Notes under the pieces: generated by a model
What the model was told of the DNA's origin: nothing
The model's input: only the letters and a program-made list of their open reading frames with translations
Database searches by the model: none
Translations under genes and position numbers: made by a program
Part shown: in pieces, positions 1-7,756 of the stretch
Layout of the letters: each line of letters begins with the position of its first letter
Numbering within the stretch: the first letter of the stretch is position 1
Assembly: GCA_023228145.1 (NCBI GenBank)
Contig: JALOBU010000001.1
Coordinates: 124,001-188,000 of the forward strand
DNA from: Bacteroidales bacterium
Lineage (GTDB): Bacteria; Bacteroidota; Bacteroidia; Bacteroidales; CAIWKO01
DNA length: 64,000 nucleotides
Direction of reading: 5' to 3'

Positions 1-1
1 A

Positions 2-1156
2 GATATCACTAAAAATATTTATTTTGAAGAAGATGCTGTAAAATCAGTTGGTGGGCAGATTTATTTTACTGAAGAAATCGTTTTTTCATCTTCATCACTG
101 ATAAACGCATATTTTAGTCCACATGATGAAACCGTTCAGGATTATATGCGGGACATGAAAAGCAAATATTCTTCTGAGAAAGTCATTTCGTATATAAACG
201 CTTTAAAAAACATCAGGGTACTGGTTATTGGCGACACTATAATTGATGAATATCATTATTGTTTACCACTGGGTAAATCATCCAAATCGCCTACGATTTC
301 GACAGTATTTTTAAGAAGTGAATCTTATGCTGGTGGTGCACTTGCTGTTGCAAATCATATAGAGCAATATGCAGGCAAAGTTAAGCTGATTACGGTGCTT
401 GGCTCACAAAATGACCAGTTAAGTATAATTGAAAGCAAGCTTTCAAAAGGAGTTGAAAGAAAATTCTTTTACAGAAATGACGGTCCCACAAATACAAAAA
501 GAAGGTATCTCGATAAATATTTAAACACAAAACTTTTTGAAGTTACTTTTATGAACGATAAATTCATAGATAGTTCGCTTGAAAATGAAATTATTTCTTA
601 CCTGAAAAATAATATTGATAATTATGATATGGTTTTAATTTGTGATTTTGGGCATGGATTCATTTCTCCTGGCTTACAGCAATATATTCAGGGTTCTGGA
701 AAATTTCTGGCGATAAATGCCCAGACAAACAGCAATAATTACGGATTCAATTATATTACAAAATACAGAAATGTTAACTATATTTCCATTGACGAAAAAG
801 AACTCCGACTTCCTTTTGGTGATAATTACGGAGATTTGGAAACACTTATCGGAAAATTAAGCCATATAACAAACTGTAATGAGATTACAATAACATTGGG
901 GCAGTCAGGATCCAGATTTTTTTCCGGCGGAAAATATTATTCTTCACCTGCATTTGCAAATTCAGTAAAAGATTCGGTTGGCGCGGGAGATGCCGTATTA
1001 TCAATTACATCACTTCTGGTATATGCAAAAACTCCTACTGATTTAATACCCTTTATTGGAAATTGCATGGGTACGATTGCTGTTAACATTATTGGGAATG
1101 AACACCCTGTTTATAAAAAAGACCTGACAAAGTTTATTAATCATTTTATGAAATAA
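2..1156 (+). CDS. Nucleotidyltransferase-PfkB sugar kinase fusion, 5' truncated by window edge
   Basis: The frame is open from base 2 with no stop, so the gene starts upstream of the window and the ATG at 146 is internal. The first ~48 visible residues (containing GGQIYFTEEIVFSSSSLIN) look like the end of a cytidylyl/adenylyltransferase domain. The rest is a PfkB/ribokinase-type kinase: VIGDTIIDEYHY near its start, and the C-terminal DSVGAGDA motif holding the anion-hole Gly and catalytic Asp. HldE-type heptose enzymes carry kinase first and nucleotidyltransferase second; here the order is reversed, as I recall for enzymes of surface-glycan clusters. The stop lies 4 bp before a GmhA-like isomerase, so the two should be co-transcribed and act on a phosphorylated sugar (heptose or similar) destined for nucleotide activation. 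The exact substrate is not readable from sequence. Confidence 0.8.
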   Translation, partial: DITKNIYFEEDAVKSVGGQIYFTEEIVFSSSSLINAYFSPHDETVQDYMRDMKSKYSSEKVISYINALKNIRVLVIGDTIIDEYHYCLPLGKSSKSPTISTVFLRSESYAGGALAVANHIEQYAGKVKLITVLGSQNDQLSIIESKLSKGVERKFFYRNDGPTNTKRRYLDKYLNTKLFEVTFMNDKFIDSSLENEIISYLKNNIDNYDMVLICDFGHGFISPGLQQYIQGSGKFLAINAQTNSNNYGFNYITKYRNVNYISIDEKELRLPFGDNYGDLETLIGKLSHITNCNEITITLGQSGSRFFSGGKYYSSPAFANSVKDSVGAGDAVLSITSLLVYAKTPTDLIPFIGNCMGTIAVNIIGNEHPVYKKDLTKFINHFMK

Positions 1157-1160
1157 AAAA

Positions 1161-1778
1161 ATGAAAATAGAAAAATTTATTGAGAGATATTATTCTGAAT
1201 TTAAGAAAGCGTTTGAGCAGATTGAGACTACTGATAAATCTGGTAGAAACATTAAATTCAATAGTGGAATAAGCCTGTCAGTTAAGATGTTATCTGATAT
1301 TCAAAAAAATAATCGAAGGGTATATCTTATCGGAAACGGAGGCAGTGCGGCAATTGCCAGCCATACGGCCATTGATTTATTAAAAAACGGAAATATCCCA
1401 GCTACAGCTTTTAACGATGCTTCACTTCTTACTTGTTTATCCAATGATATCGGATATGAAAATGTTTTTTCCAAACCTATTGAAATGCTTGCCAGAAAAG
1501 GTGATTTGGTTGTTTGTATAAGCAGTTCGGGGAACTCTGAAAATATACTTAAGGCAGCACAAACTGCAAAGACAAAAGGTTGTGTAATAATTACCTTGTC
1601 GGGGTTCGTCCCTGAAAATAAATTAAGAGAGCTTGGAAATATCAACTTTTTTGTGCCCAATTTTTCATATGGCTTCCTTGAAGTAATTCATCAGTTTATA
1701 CTTCATTGCATCCTTGATGCAAAAATGTATTGTATAGACCGCAGGGATATATTTAATAAAAACCTAGAAATGCCTTAG
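1161..1778 (+). CDS. SIS-domain sugar-phosphate isomerase, GmhA-like
   Basis: A single SIS domain fills the 205 residues. IGNGGSAAIASH (about residues 56-67) is the phosphosugar-binding loop seen in GmhA, and CISSSGNSENIL (about 119-130) is the second SIS motif. GmhA converts sedoheptulose 7-phosphate to glycero-manno-heptose 7-phosphate in the cytoplasm, the step before the kinase/nucleotidyltransferase pair. The gene follows such a fusion by 4 bp, which supports a heptose or heptose-like pathway for surface glycan. Its length is close to GmhA (about 190-200 residues), but identity to true GmhA cannot be judged by eye, so another aldose-ketose isomerase remains possible. No clear terminator follows; the next gene is convergent. 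Confidence 0.75.
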   Translation: MKIEKFIERYYSEFKKAFEQIETTDKSGRNIKFNSGISLSVKMLSDIQKNNRRVYLIGNGGSAAIASHTAIDLLKNGNIPATAFNDASLLTCLSNDIGYENVFSKPIEMLARKGDLVVCISSSGNSENILKAAQTAKTKGCVIITLSGFVPENKLRELGNINFFVPNFSYGFLEVIHQFILHCILDAKMYCIDRRDIFNKNLEMP

Positions 1779-1876
1779 ATTGTTATTCTAAAACACTATT
1801 AGTTGAAATCACGGTTCAATATCTATCCCTAATCCACAATGCTAAATTAATTTTGCCTACTATGAAATTGCTTCCG

Positions 1877-4405
1877 TTATTTTTCTTCTTTATTGGTTTT
1901 GACAGGGTTGTTTTTTTTTCTGAGAAATATCATAAAAAGGCTTCCTGCGAGAAATAAAACAAGTAAAGCTGATCCGGCAAAAGATATCTTTTCACCAATA
2001 TAAAATGATTTCGGTTCAAACCTGAATTCAATTTTATGGTCACCCGCAGGTACAACCATGGCCCTCAGTAAATAATTGGCACGAAAATACGGAGCTTTTT
2101 CCCCATCAATATATGCATTCCAGCCCTTGTCGTAATATATTTCTGAAAAAACAGCAAGTTGTGCTGATTTGAGACTTTTTGCTTCATATGTTAATGTGTC
2201 GGGATGATATTTTATTAATTTGATTTCGGATATAGGATTTATTTCTCCATTAAAATGAGCAGTATTTTCTTCAAAACTTTTGTCAACAACAGCGGTTGTG
2301 GCAGGAATGAAATGGTCAAGGGCCTTGATTTCTTCATCTGGATTTTCAACCCATTTTATTTCTTTAACAAACCATGCATTGCCCAGTGCAGCTGGATTAC
2401 GTAAGGGCCGGGCATTAGGGCTGTAAATATAATATTTCGTATTGAGCATATTTAAAGATGTAAGCCCATACAAAGTTGCTATTAAAACCGAATCCGTAAC
2501 ATTATCTGACTGTAGCGTTTTTATTAATCTATCGTGCTCTCTGACTATTCTGTGTTCTATTAAATCCTGATATCGTTTTAGTTTGGCTGCATGATAACCG
2601 CCTATTGATTTATGAAAATAAGACGTTGAGGCATCCGTAGTGAAATTACCAACGGTAAGATTTAATACCCGGAAGTTTAATGTACTATCCTGTAAAATAA
2701 AATTATCAGCAGTTGAAGTTATAAAAGGATTTTCAACTTTTTTAGGGGTTTCAAAGTTTTTATCATTTAAATATTTCCTGTCAACCGGAACCATATCAAT
2801 CATTATCAAAATAGCAATTGCCACGTACAACACATATTTGCTTATTTTCTTCATTGAACTGTATGTCCACAATACACCGGCTCCAATTAAAATAAACAAA
2901 AGTGAACGTAAGCAAGACATTTTAAAGATAGATACTCTTGCTGTTTCTAAATTACTTATGAATCCGTCAATAAGGTTACTGTCTGCGCCTTTTTTTATAA
3001 GCTCATTGAATTGGGTTGCTTCTGTGTTCTTTATAAAATTGAAAAAAGTAGTTGGGAGTAAAACAAATAACAATGTTAATCCTGCTGTAAGTCCAAGTGA
3101 GATAAAGAAAAATAATTTTTTTTCTTTTATTATTTTCGGATTCTCTGCTATTTCTTTTAAAGCGAGTATGGCCAGTAAAGGAATGGTGACTTCAACAACT
3201 ACAAGTATGGAAGATACTGCCCTGAATTTGCTGTAGAAGGGGATATAATCAATAAAAAAATTTGTCAGAAAATTAAAATTGTGTCCCCAGGAAAGTAATA
3301 TGGCTAAAATAGTCGTTGTCAAAAAAGCCCATTTTAACCTGCCTTTTACTATAAAAAGTCCTAATATAAAAAGAAAACAAACAAAAGCTCCAACATAAAC
3401 AGGTCCTGCTGTGAAAGGCAGATTACCCCAATAATGATTTTGTTGTGCTACATCTTTTCGAAATTTTCTGTCCACATTATCCAGTGCAGATTTAGTTTCA
3501 TTTAACGCGCCATCAGCTCCTCCTTTAACATTCGGTATCATCAATGTAAAAGTTTCTCCAATTCCATAACTCCATTGGGTTATATAATCCCTGTCAAGCC
3601 CTGTTGATTTGTTATGCAGTTCCGAAGTAAGAACAGGTTTGCCTCGTATGGTGTCTTTCATATATTCATAGGAAGTCCATAATTGACTTATATTGGGTAA
3701 AACGGCAAGAATGAAAGCAATGATTATTACTGCAAGCGCTTTGACAAAATGAAGGTATTGTTTTTTTAAGATATTATATATAATCTCAGCCAGTATAACA
3801 AATCCAAATAAAATCATGAAATAATATGTCATCTGGATGTGATTTACAAATATCTGAATGGAAAGGAAAATAGCCATTAATGCCCCTCCCAATAGATAAC
3901 GGCCTCTGAAAGCAAGAATGGCCCCGGAGAGTATTGCAGGCATGCAAGCAACAGCCATTGTTTTTGTATTGTGTCCGGCCCCTATAGCAAGGAAAAAATA
4001 TGTTGAAAACCCAAAGGCAATGGCACCAACCATCGACAGCCAGGGATCTGCTTTAAGAGAAATTAGCAATATAAAAAAACCAAGCAATAGAATAAATAGT
4101 ATTGCAGCAGGCATTGGCAACCATAAATAAAAAAGCTTGCTGAAAAATCTCGAAATGTTGTTTTTGTAAATTACAGATATCTGGTATGCAGGCATTCCTC
4201 CAAATAAGGAATTTGTCCATAAAATATTATCACCCTTTTCCCTGTAATCAACAATTTCTTTTGATACTCCACGGAAGTTAACACCATCACTTTGTTGTAT
4301 TTTTTTCCCTTGTAAAACAGGACTGAAATAAACTAAAGATATTACAACAAAAACAATAACAGCAATTACATAAGGAATAATTTTTTTTAAATCAAAATTT
4401 TTCAT
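1877..4405 (-). CDS. YfhO-family polytopic membrane protein
   Basis: 842 residues. The N-terminal two thirds hold about a dozen hydrophobic segments (the first near residues 11-31), then a long soluble C-terminal part and a final membrane helix near residues 805-830 followed by a Lys-rich tail. The early motif FGGMPAYQ and the late region with GWNAYIDG and ANYLLRAMVVPAGDHKIEF match the bacterial YfhO family. Members are GT-C-like membrane proteins; in Firmicutes they have been linked to glycosylation of lipoteichoic acid or other surface polymers. In Bacteroidetes the acceptor is unknown, so a glycosyl-transfer role is inference. The start is 9 bp after the stop of the DUF4834 gene, indicating a two-gene operon. 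Confidence 0.75.
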   Translation of the reverse strand: MKNFDLKKIIPYVIAVIVFVVISLVYFSPVLQGKKIQQSDGVNFRGVSKEIVDYREKGDNILWTNSLFGGMPAYQISVIYKNNISRFFSKLFYLWLPMPAAILFILLLGFFILLISLKADPWLSMVGAIAFGFSTYFFLAIGAGHNTKTMAVACMPAILSGAILAFRGRYLLGGALMAIFLSIQIFVNHIQMTYYFMILFGFVILAEIIYNILKKQYLHFVKALAVIIIAFILAVLPNISQLWTSYEYMKDTIRGKPVLTSELHNKSTGLDRDYITQWSYGIGETFTLMIPNVKGGADGALNETKSALDNVDRKFRKDVAQQNHYWGNLPFTAGPVYVGAFVCFLFILGLFIVKGRLKWAFLTTTILAILLSWGHNFNFLTNFFIDYIPFYSKFRAVSSILVVVEVTIPLLAILALKEIAENPKIIKEKKLFFFISLGLTAGLTLLFVLLPTTFFNFIKNTEATQFNELIKKGADSNLIDGFISNLETARVSIFKMSCLRSLLFILIGAGVLWTYSSMKKISKYVLYVAIAILIMIDMVPVDRKYLNDKNFETPKKVENPFITSTADNFILQDSTLNFRVLNLTVGNFTTDASTSYFHKSIGGYHAAKLKRYQDLIEHRIVREHDRLIKTLQSDNVTDSVLIATLYGLTSLNMLNTKYYIYSPNARPLRNPAALGNAWFVKEIKWVENPDEEIKALDHFIPATTAVVDKSFEENTAHFNGEINPISEIKLIKYHPDTLTYEAKSLKSAQLAVFSEIYYDKGWNAYIDGEKAPYFRANYLLRAMVVPAGDHKIEFRFEPKSFYIGEKISFAGSALLVLFLAGSLFMIFLRKKNNPVKTNKEEK

Positions 4406-4414
4406 AAGAGCTTT

Positions 4415-4651
4415 TTATTTGTCATTTATTTCTTCATAATTAACATATTCTCCGGGAGCTGATTTGTTATTTTTAATATCAGGTACATAATCAACATTAA
4501 CAAATCCATCTGGTTTTTTTTCAGGTTTTTGCTGTTGTTGATATTTTTTTGTCAATCTGTTCAGGTATCTTTTAATTACCAAAGGAACAACATAAATCAA
4601 TAAAAACCATGAAATTATAACTATAAAAATTAACCAGAAAAAAAAACTCAT
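4415..4651 (-). CDS. Small membrane protein, DUF4834-like
   Basis: 78 residues: an N-terminal hydrophobic segment (about residues 3-27) followed by a basic stretch and a charged, Pro/Lys-rich cytosolic tail containing the pattern DGFVNVDYVP. This layout fits the small DUF4834 family found in Bacteroidetes, for which no function is established. It is the first gene of a probable operon with the YfhO protein 9 bp downstream, and a Bacteroidetes-type promoter lies about 45 bp upstream. It may assist the YfhO protein, but that is only positional inference. Confidence 0.65.
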   Translation of the reverse strand: MSFFFWLIFIVIISWFLLIYVVPLVIKRYLNRLTKKYQQQQKPEKKPDGFVNVDYVPDIKNNKSAPGEYVNYEEINDK

Positions 4652-4663
4652 TTCACCTATTAT

Positions 4664-4694
4664 TAAAAAAAAGGAGACAATATCAATTATCTCC
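4664..4694 (-). terminator. Intrinsic terminator of rpmH
   Basis: On the minus strand a GGAGA...TCTCC stem with a 12-nt loop is followed directly by a run of T residues (the A run at 4664-4672 on the plus strand). It lies about 50 bp downstream of rpmH and just upstream of the DUF4834 gene, so it should separate the two transcripts. Confidence 0.7.
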
Positions 4695-4695
4695 T

Positions 4696-4723
4696 CAAAA
4701 TTAAATGATTTTAATTAAATCAA
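4696..4723 (-). promoter_or_regulatory. Putative promoter of DUF4834-yfhO operon
   Basis: The minus strand reads TTG-N17-TAATTTTG, matching the Bacteroidetes -33/-7 form (TTG and TAnnTTTG). It starts right after the rpmH terminator and ends 44 bp before the DUF4834 start. Confidence 0.45.
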
Positions 4724-4744
4724 TATTGATTGCTGAAAAAATAT

Positions 4745-4900
4745 CTATTTATGGGTTTTCTCGTCAGAAACTGTAAGTTTCTTCCTGCCTTGAGCTCTTC
4801 TGTTTGCAAGTGTCCTGCGGCCGTTGGCTGTTTCCATCTTGCTGCGGAATCCGTGCTTGTTTTTTCTTTTACGCTGCGACGGCTGAAATGTTCTTTTCAT
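4745..4900 (-). CDS. rpmH: 50S ribosomal protein L34
   Basis: A 51-residue, strongly basic protein beginning MKRTFQPSQRKRKNKHGFR and continuing with the family pattern M-x-T-x-x-GRR-x-LA-x-RR. This is ribosomal protein L34, which lies in the large ribosomal subunit. Its length is typical, with a slightly extended C-terminus compared with the 44-46 residue forms. A well-formed promoter (TTG-N19-TACTTTTG) sits 25 bp upstream and an intrinsic terminator follows, so it is transcribed alone. In many bacteria rpmH adjoins dnaA or rnpA; neither is seen here. Confidence 0.95.
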   Translation of the reverse strand: MKRTFQPSQRKRKNKHGFRSKMETANGRRTLANRRAQGRKKLTVSDEKTHK

Positions 4901-4924
4901 TATTGATGAAATTTATAAGGAATG

Positions 4925-4954
4925 CAAAAGTAAATATTTTTTAATTAACAGCAA
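4925..4954 (-). promoter_or_regulatory. Promoter of rpmH
   Basis: The minus strand reads TTG (4954-4952), a 19-nt spacer and TACTTTTG (4932-4925), a full match to the Bacteroidetes housekeeping promoter form. The predicted transcript starts about 20 nt before the rpmH ATG. Confidence 0.65.
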
Positions 4955-4983
4955 GTACTTTATGATTATTTTTACTTAAAGTT

Positions 4984-4991
4984 TAATTTTG
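4984..4991 (+). promoter_or_regulatory. Putative -7 element for DUF6485 gene
   Basis: TAATTTTG matches TAnnTTTG and lies 19 bp before the ATG at 5011. No convincing -33 TTG is seen at the usual distance, so this is a partial match. Confidence 0.4.
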
Positions 4992-5010
4992 GTGAAATTT
5001 TGATACAATT

Positions 5011-5208
5011 ATGAATGATTGTAATGTAGTAAAAAACCAAACACAATGTAATTGCTCTTATCCTTGCTCCAAAAAAGGTGTTTGCTGTGAATGTGTTGAA
5101 TATCACCGTAATAATAATGAACTTCCAGCGTGTTACTTTAATGCAAAATATGAAGCTACTTATGACAGGTCCGTCAGGAGTTATTTAAAAATGCTTCGGG
5201 AAAAATAA
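5011..5208 (+). CDS. Small cysteine-rich protein, DUF6485-like
   Basis: 65 residues with seven cysteines, six of them in the first 30 residues in the order C...C-x-C...C...CC-x-C, and a central ECVEYHRNNNELPACYF motif. The pattern resembles small DUF6485 proteins of anaerobes and Bacteroidetes, which probably bind a metal such as zinc through their cysteines; this role is inferred from the Cys spacing. There is no signal peptide, so it should be cytoplasmic. It stands alone on the plus strand and its stop is 3 bp from the end of the convergent glycosyltransferase gene. Confidence 0.7.
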   Translation: MNDCNVVKNQTQCNCSYPCSKKGVCCECVEYHRNNNELPACYFNAKYEATYDRSVRSYLKMLREK

Positions 5209-5211
5209 AAT

Positions 5212-6339
5212 CTATGGATTCTTAGTCCTAATGATTGATTGCCATAGGAGTTCTGCTGTTTTATCCCATGAGAAATAATTCTTTCTGAGACTTGCTTTTT
5301 CAATAAGATTGGTACTTAAATCTTTGTCTTCAGCAATTTGACACATTGCCTTGCTTATAGAGTCCGGGTTAAATGGATCAATAAGTAAGGCAGCATCGCC
5401 TGCCACCTCAGGCATAGAAGTTACATTAGAAGTGATTACAGGAACATTGCATTGGAATGCTTCCAGGATAGGAATACCGAAGCCTTCGAAAATGGAAACG
5501 TAAGTTAAAGCCAACGAAGAAGCAAGAACCCTAAATAATTCAGCAGTTTCAAGCCTTCCGGTAAAAATAATATCCTCTTTATATTGTAGTCTGCTAAATG
5601 TTTTTTCTATTTCTGGAGTCCACCATTTTCGGGCTCCAACAATCAATAATTTTATTTCTTTATTACTTTTTTTTCGGAAAATATCATAAGCAATAAAAAG
5701 GTTTCTCAGGTTTTTTCTGGGCAATAATGCCCCAATAAAAATAAAAAAGTCTTTTCCCTTGGTGTACTGCTTTTTAACCAAATATTTTATGTCTTCCCCG
5801 ACAGGTTGAAAGTAACCATTTGCCCCATTATATACTACGTCAATCTTATCAGAATCAATATGATAATGTTTTTGAATGTCATTCTTGGAAAATTCTGAAA
5901 CAGTGGCAATACGTCTGGCGTTTTGAGCAAACCTTGGAAAAAAATACCTGTAATAATGTGATGTTAGCCAGGGAAGGTCTTTAGGATAATATTCAAAATT
6001 TAAATCATGCATTACAATTAAAGATGGAATTGCTGGCTTCAGCATGCAAAAACCATCGGGAGATAAGAAAATATCAGCTTTTATTTTTCTGAGAGTTTTT
6101 TTTACGGAATATTCAAACCATAAATAATACAAAAACGGGTGCCTGGCTTGGGGGCCAACGACAACAGGTATTATATTTTCTGAAAATATAAATTGTTTAT
6201 CGAAAGACCTGTCAAAAATAAAATAAAAGGTATGTTCTTGATGTTTTTGAGTTATTCTTTTTAAGGTTTCGTAAGTAAACCAGCCTATACCCTCTAATTT
6301 CCCGGGTAATAATAAGCGTGTATTAACAGCAATATTCAC
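5212..6339 (-). CDS. GT4-type glycosyltransferase
   Basis: 375 residues with the two-domain GT-B layout of family GT4. The N-terminal domain begins MNIAVNTRLLLPGKLEGIGW, with the Gly-rich loop that contacts the donor. The C-terminal domain has FIGALLPRKNLRNL (about residues 198-211) and the E-x7-E nucleotide-sugar motif EGFGIPILE near residue 284. It would transfer a sugar from a nucleotide donor onto a glycan at the inner face of the membrane; neither sugar nor acceptor can be read. It begins 11 bp after the stop of the sigma-54 activator gene on the same strand, so the two probably form an operon. No signal peptide or clear membrane helix is seen. Confidence 0.85.
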   Translation of the reverse strand: MNIAVNTRLLLPGKLEGIGWFTYETLKRITQKHQEHTFYFIFDRSFDKQFIFSENIIPVVVGPQARHPFLYYLWFEYSVKKTLRKIKADIFLSPDGFCMLKPAIPSLIVMHDLNFEYYPKDLPWLTSHYYRYFFPRFAQNARRIATVSEFSKNDIQKHYHIDSDKIDVVYNGANGYFQPVGEDIKYLVKKQYTKGKDFFIFIGALLPRKNLRNLFIAYDIFRKKSNKEIKLLIVGARKWWTPEIEKTFSRLQYKEDIIFTGRLETAELFRVLASSLALTYVSIFEGFGIPILEAFQCNVPVITSNVTSMPEVAGDAALLIDPFNPDSISKAMCQIAEDKDLSTNLIEKASLRKNYFSWDKTAELLWQSIIRTKNP

Positions 6340-6350
6340 AAAAACAGTAC

Positions 6351-7580
6351 TTAATTGTCGATATTGTATTCTTTGATTTTCCGGTATAGTGTTCTTTCAG
6401 AAATTCCAAGTTCACGTGCGGCATTTTTACGTTTGCCACGATGTTTGTCCAAAGCTTTTTTTATAAGGTCGACTTCGCGGTCCTGAATAGAAAGAGACTC
6501 TTCATAAATCTCAGGGCTCTGAATAGGTTCTGCGATATAGGTTTCAGGAGTATTGATTTTTAATGAGGAATTTTTATTTTCAATAGGTATATAATCGTGT
6601 TCTAAGTCTTTCAGAAACTGATTTTTTAAGTCCTGCATTTTTACCGGGATATTATCTTCTTTCATAATCTCTGCAACAAGTTGTTTAAGCTCCGTAATGT
6701 CTTTACGCATCTCGAATAGCACACGATATAAAATATCTCTTTCGGAAATTTCCATTTTATCGCCCTGAGTTTTCATTAAAACTGGAAGTTTACTTGAACT
6801 AACCTGTGGTAAATATCTTGTAAGGGTTTCAATATCTATTTTTCGCTGTTTTTCAATAATAGAGATTTGCTCGGCAATATTTTTAAGTTGCCTTATATTT
6901 CCGGGCCAGCGATAATTAAGCATCAGTTCTTGAGCGTTTTCTTCGATGGTTACAGACGGCATTTTGTATTTTTCAGCAAAATCAGCAGCAAATTTCCGGA
7001 AAAGCAATAAAATATCATCTTTTCTTTCACGTAATGGGGGAATAATAATGGGAACCGAACTTAAACGATAGTATAAATCTTCCCGGAATTTTCCATGATG
7101 TATGGCTTCGGAAACATTAACATTCGTGGCAGCAATAACTCTTACATCTGTTTTTAAAACCTTAGATGAGCCTACTTTTATGAATTCTCCTGATTCGAGT
7201 ACTCTTAGAAGCCTTGCCTGGGTTGATAAAGGCATATCGGCAATTTCGTCAAGGAAAATTGTTCCTCCATTAACAACTTCAAAGTATCCCTTCCTGGCTT
7301 CGTGAGCTCCGGTAAATGAACCTTTCTCGTGTCCGAAAAGTTCAGAATCTATGGTACCTTCAGGAATGGCGCCGCAATTAACAGCAATGTAAGGTCCGTG
7401 TTTTCTTGAGCTTAACTGGTGTATAATCTGGGGAAATACTTCTTTCCCCGAGCCGCTTTCACCAGTAATCAAGACACTTAAGTCGGTAGGTGCTACCTGA
7501 CGGGCAACATCTATGGCAAGATTCAATTGGGGTGAATTCCCGATAATCCCAAAACGTTGTTTAATAGATTGTACATCCAT
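6351..7580 (-). CDS. Sigma-54-dependent transcriptional activator lacking a receiver domain
   Basis: 409 residues. An AAA+ domain starts almost at once: Walker A GESGSGKE (40-47), GSFTGA (87-92, the sigma-54-contacting loop, normally GAFTGA), Walker B GGTIFLDE (105-112), and an arginine-rich region around FREDLYYRLSSVPI. A linker of about 120 residues leads to a C-terminal Fis-type helix-turn-helix (about 367-409, KNAARELGISERTLYRKI). There is no N-terminal receiver or sensor domain, so activity is probably set by expression or partner binding. Such proteins use ATP to open sigma-54 promoters; the cognate factor gene rpoN is also in this window (61139-62650). In many Bacteroidetes this gene adjoins lptE and secG; here an unrelated gene and the chaperonin genes lie between. 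Confidence 0.9.
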   Translation of the reverse strand: MDVQSIKQRFGIIGNSPQLNLAIDVARQVAPTDLSVLITGESGSGKEVFPQIIHQLSSRKHGPYIAVNCGAIPEGTIDSELFGHEKGSFTGAHEARKGYFEVVNGGTIFLDEIADMPLSTQARLLRVLESGEFIKVGSSKVLKTDVRVIAATNVNVSEAIHHGKFREDLYYRLSSVPIIIPPLRERKDDILLLFRKFAADFAEKYKMPSVTIEENAQELMLNYRWPGNIRQLKNIAEQISIIEKQRKIDIETLTRYLPQVSSSKLPVLMKTQGDKMEISERDILYRVLFEMRKDITELKQLVAEIMKEDNIPVKMQDLKNQFLKDLEHDYIPIENKNSSLKINTPETYIAEPIQSPEIYEESLSIQDREVDLIKKALDKHRGKRKNAARELGISERTLYRKIKEYNIDN

Positions 7581-7721
7581 AAATCTAAAATAATTTTGTA
7601 AAATTACTTTAAATTAATAATTTGGCAAACTTTTGTCATGTTTTTTAAGACATTTTGTCACACATATTCTATCCCGGTTCTTTTAAGAATTTTTTAAATG
7701 ACATTTTTATCTCTAAATAAC

Positions 7722-7729
7722 TAAATTTG
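7722..7729 (+). promoter_or_regulatory. -7 element that fixes the start of the asparagine-synthase-like gene
   Basis: TAAATTTG matches TAnnTTTG. It overlaps the TTG at 7727 that would open the longest frame, so translation must begin downstream, at the ATG at 7757. No clear -33 element was found. Confidence 0.5.
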
Positions 7730-7756
7730 TATGCTTATAATATCAAAGATATTTTT

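Noticed and set aside
146..1156. ATG at 146 as start of the kinase gene
   Set aside because: The frame is open back to base 2 and the upstream residues match the end of a nucleotidyltransferase domain.
2640..3236. 198-codon plus-strand open frame
   Set aside because: It is antisense to the YfhO gene, with no recognisable motif and a composition that mirrors the membrane protein.
7617..7640. TTGGCA...TTGTC as a sigma-54 (-24/-12) promoter
   Set aside because: The GC at -12 is missing and the orientation does not serve the adjacent minus-strand activator gene.
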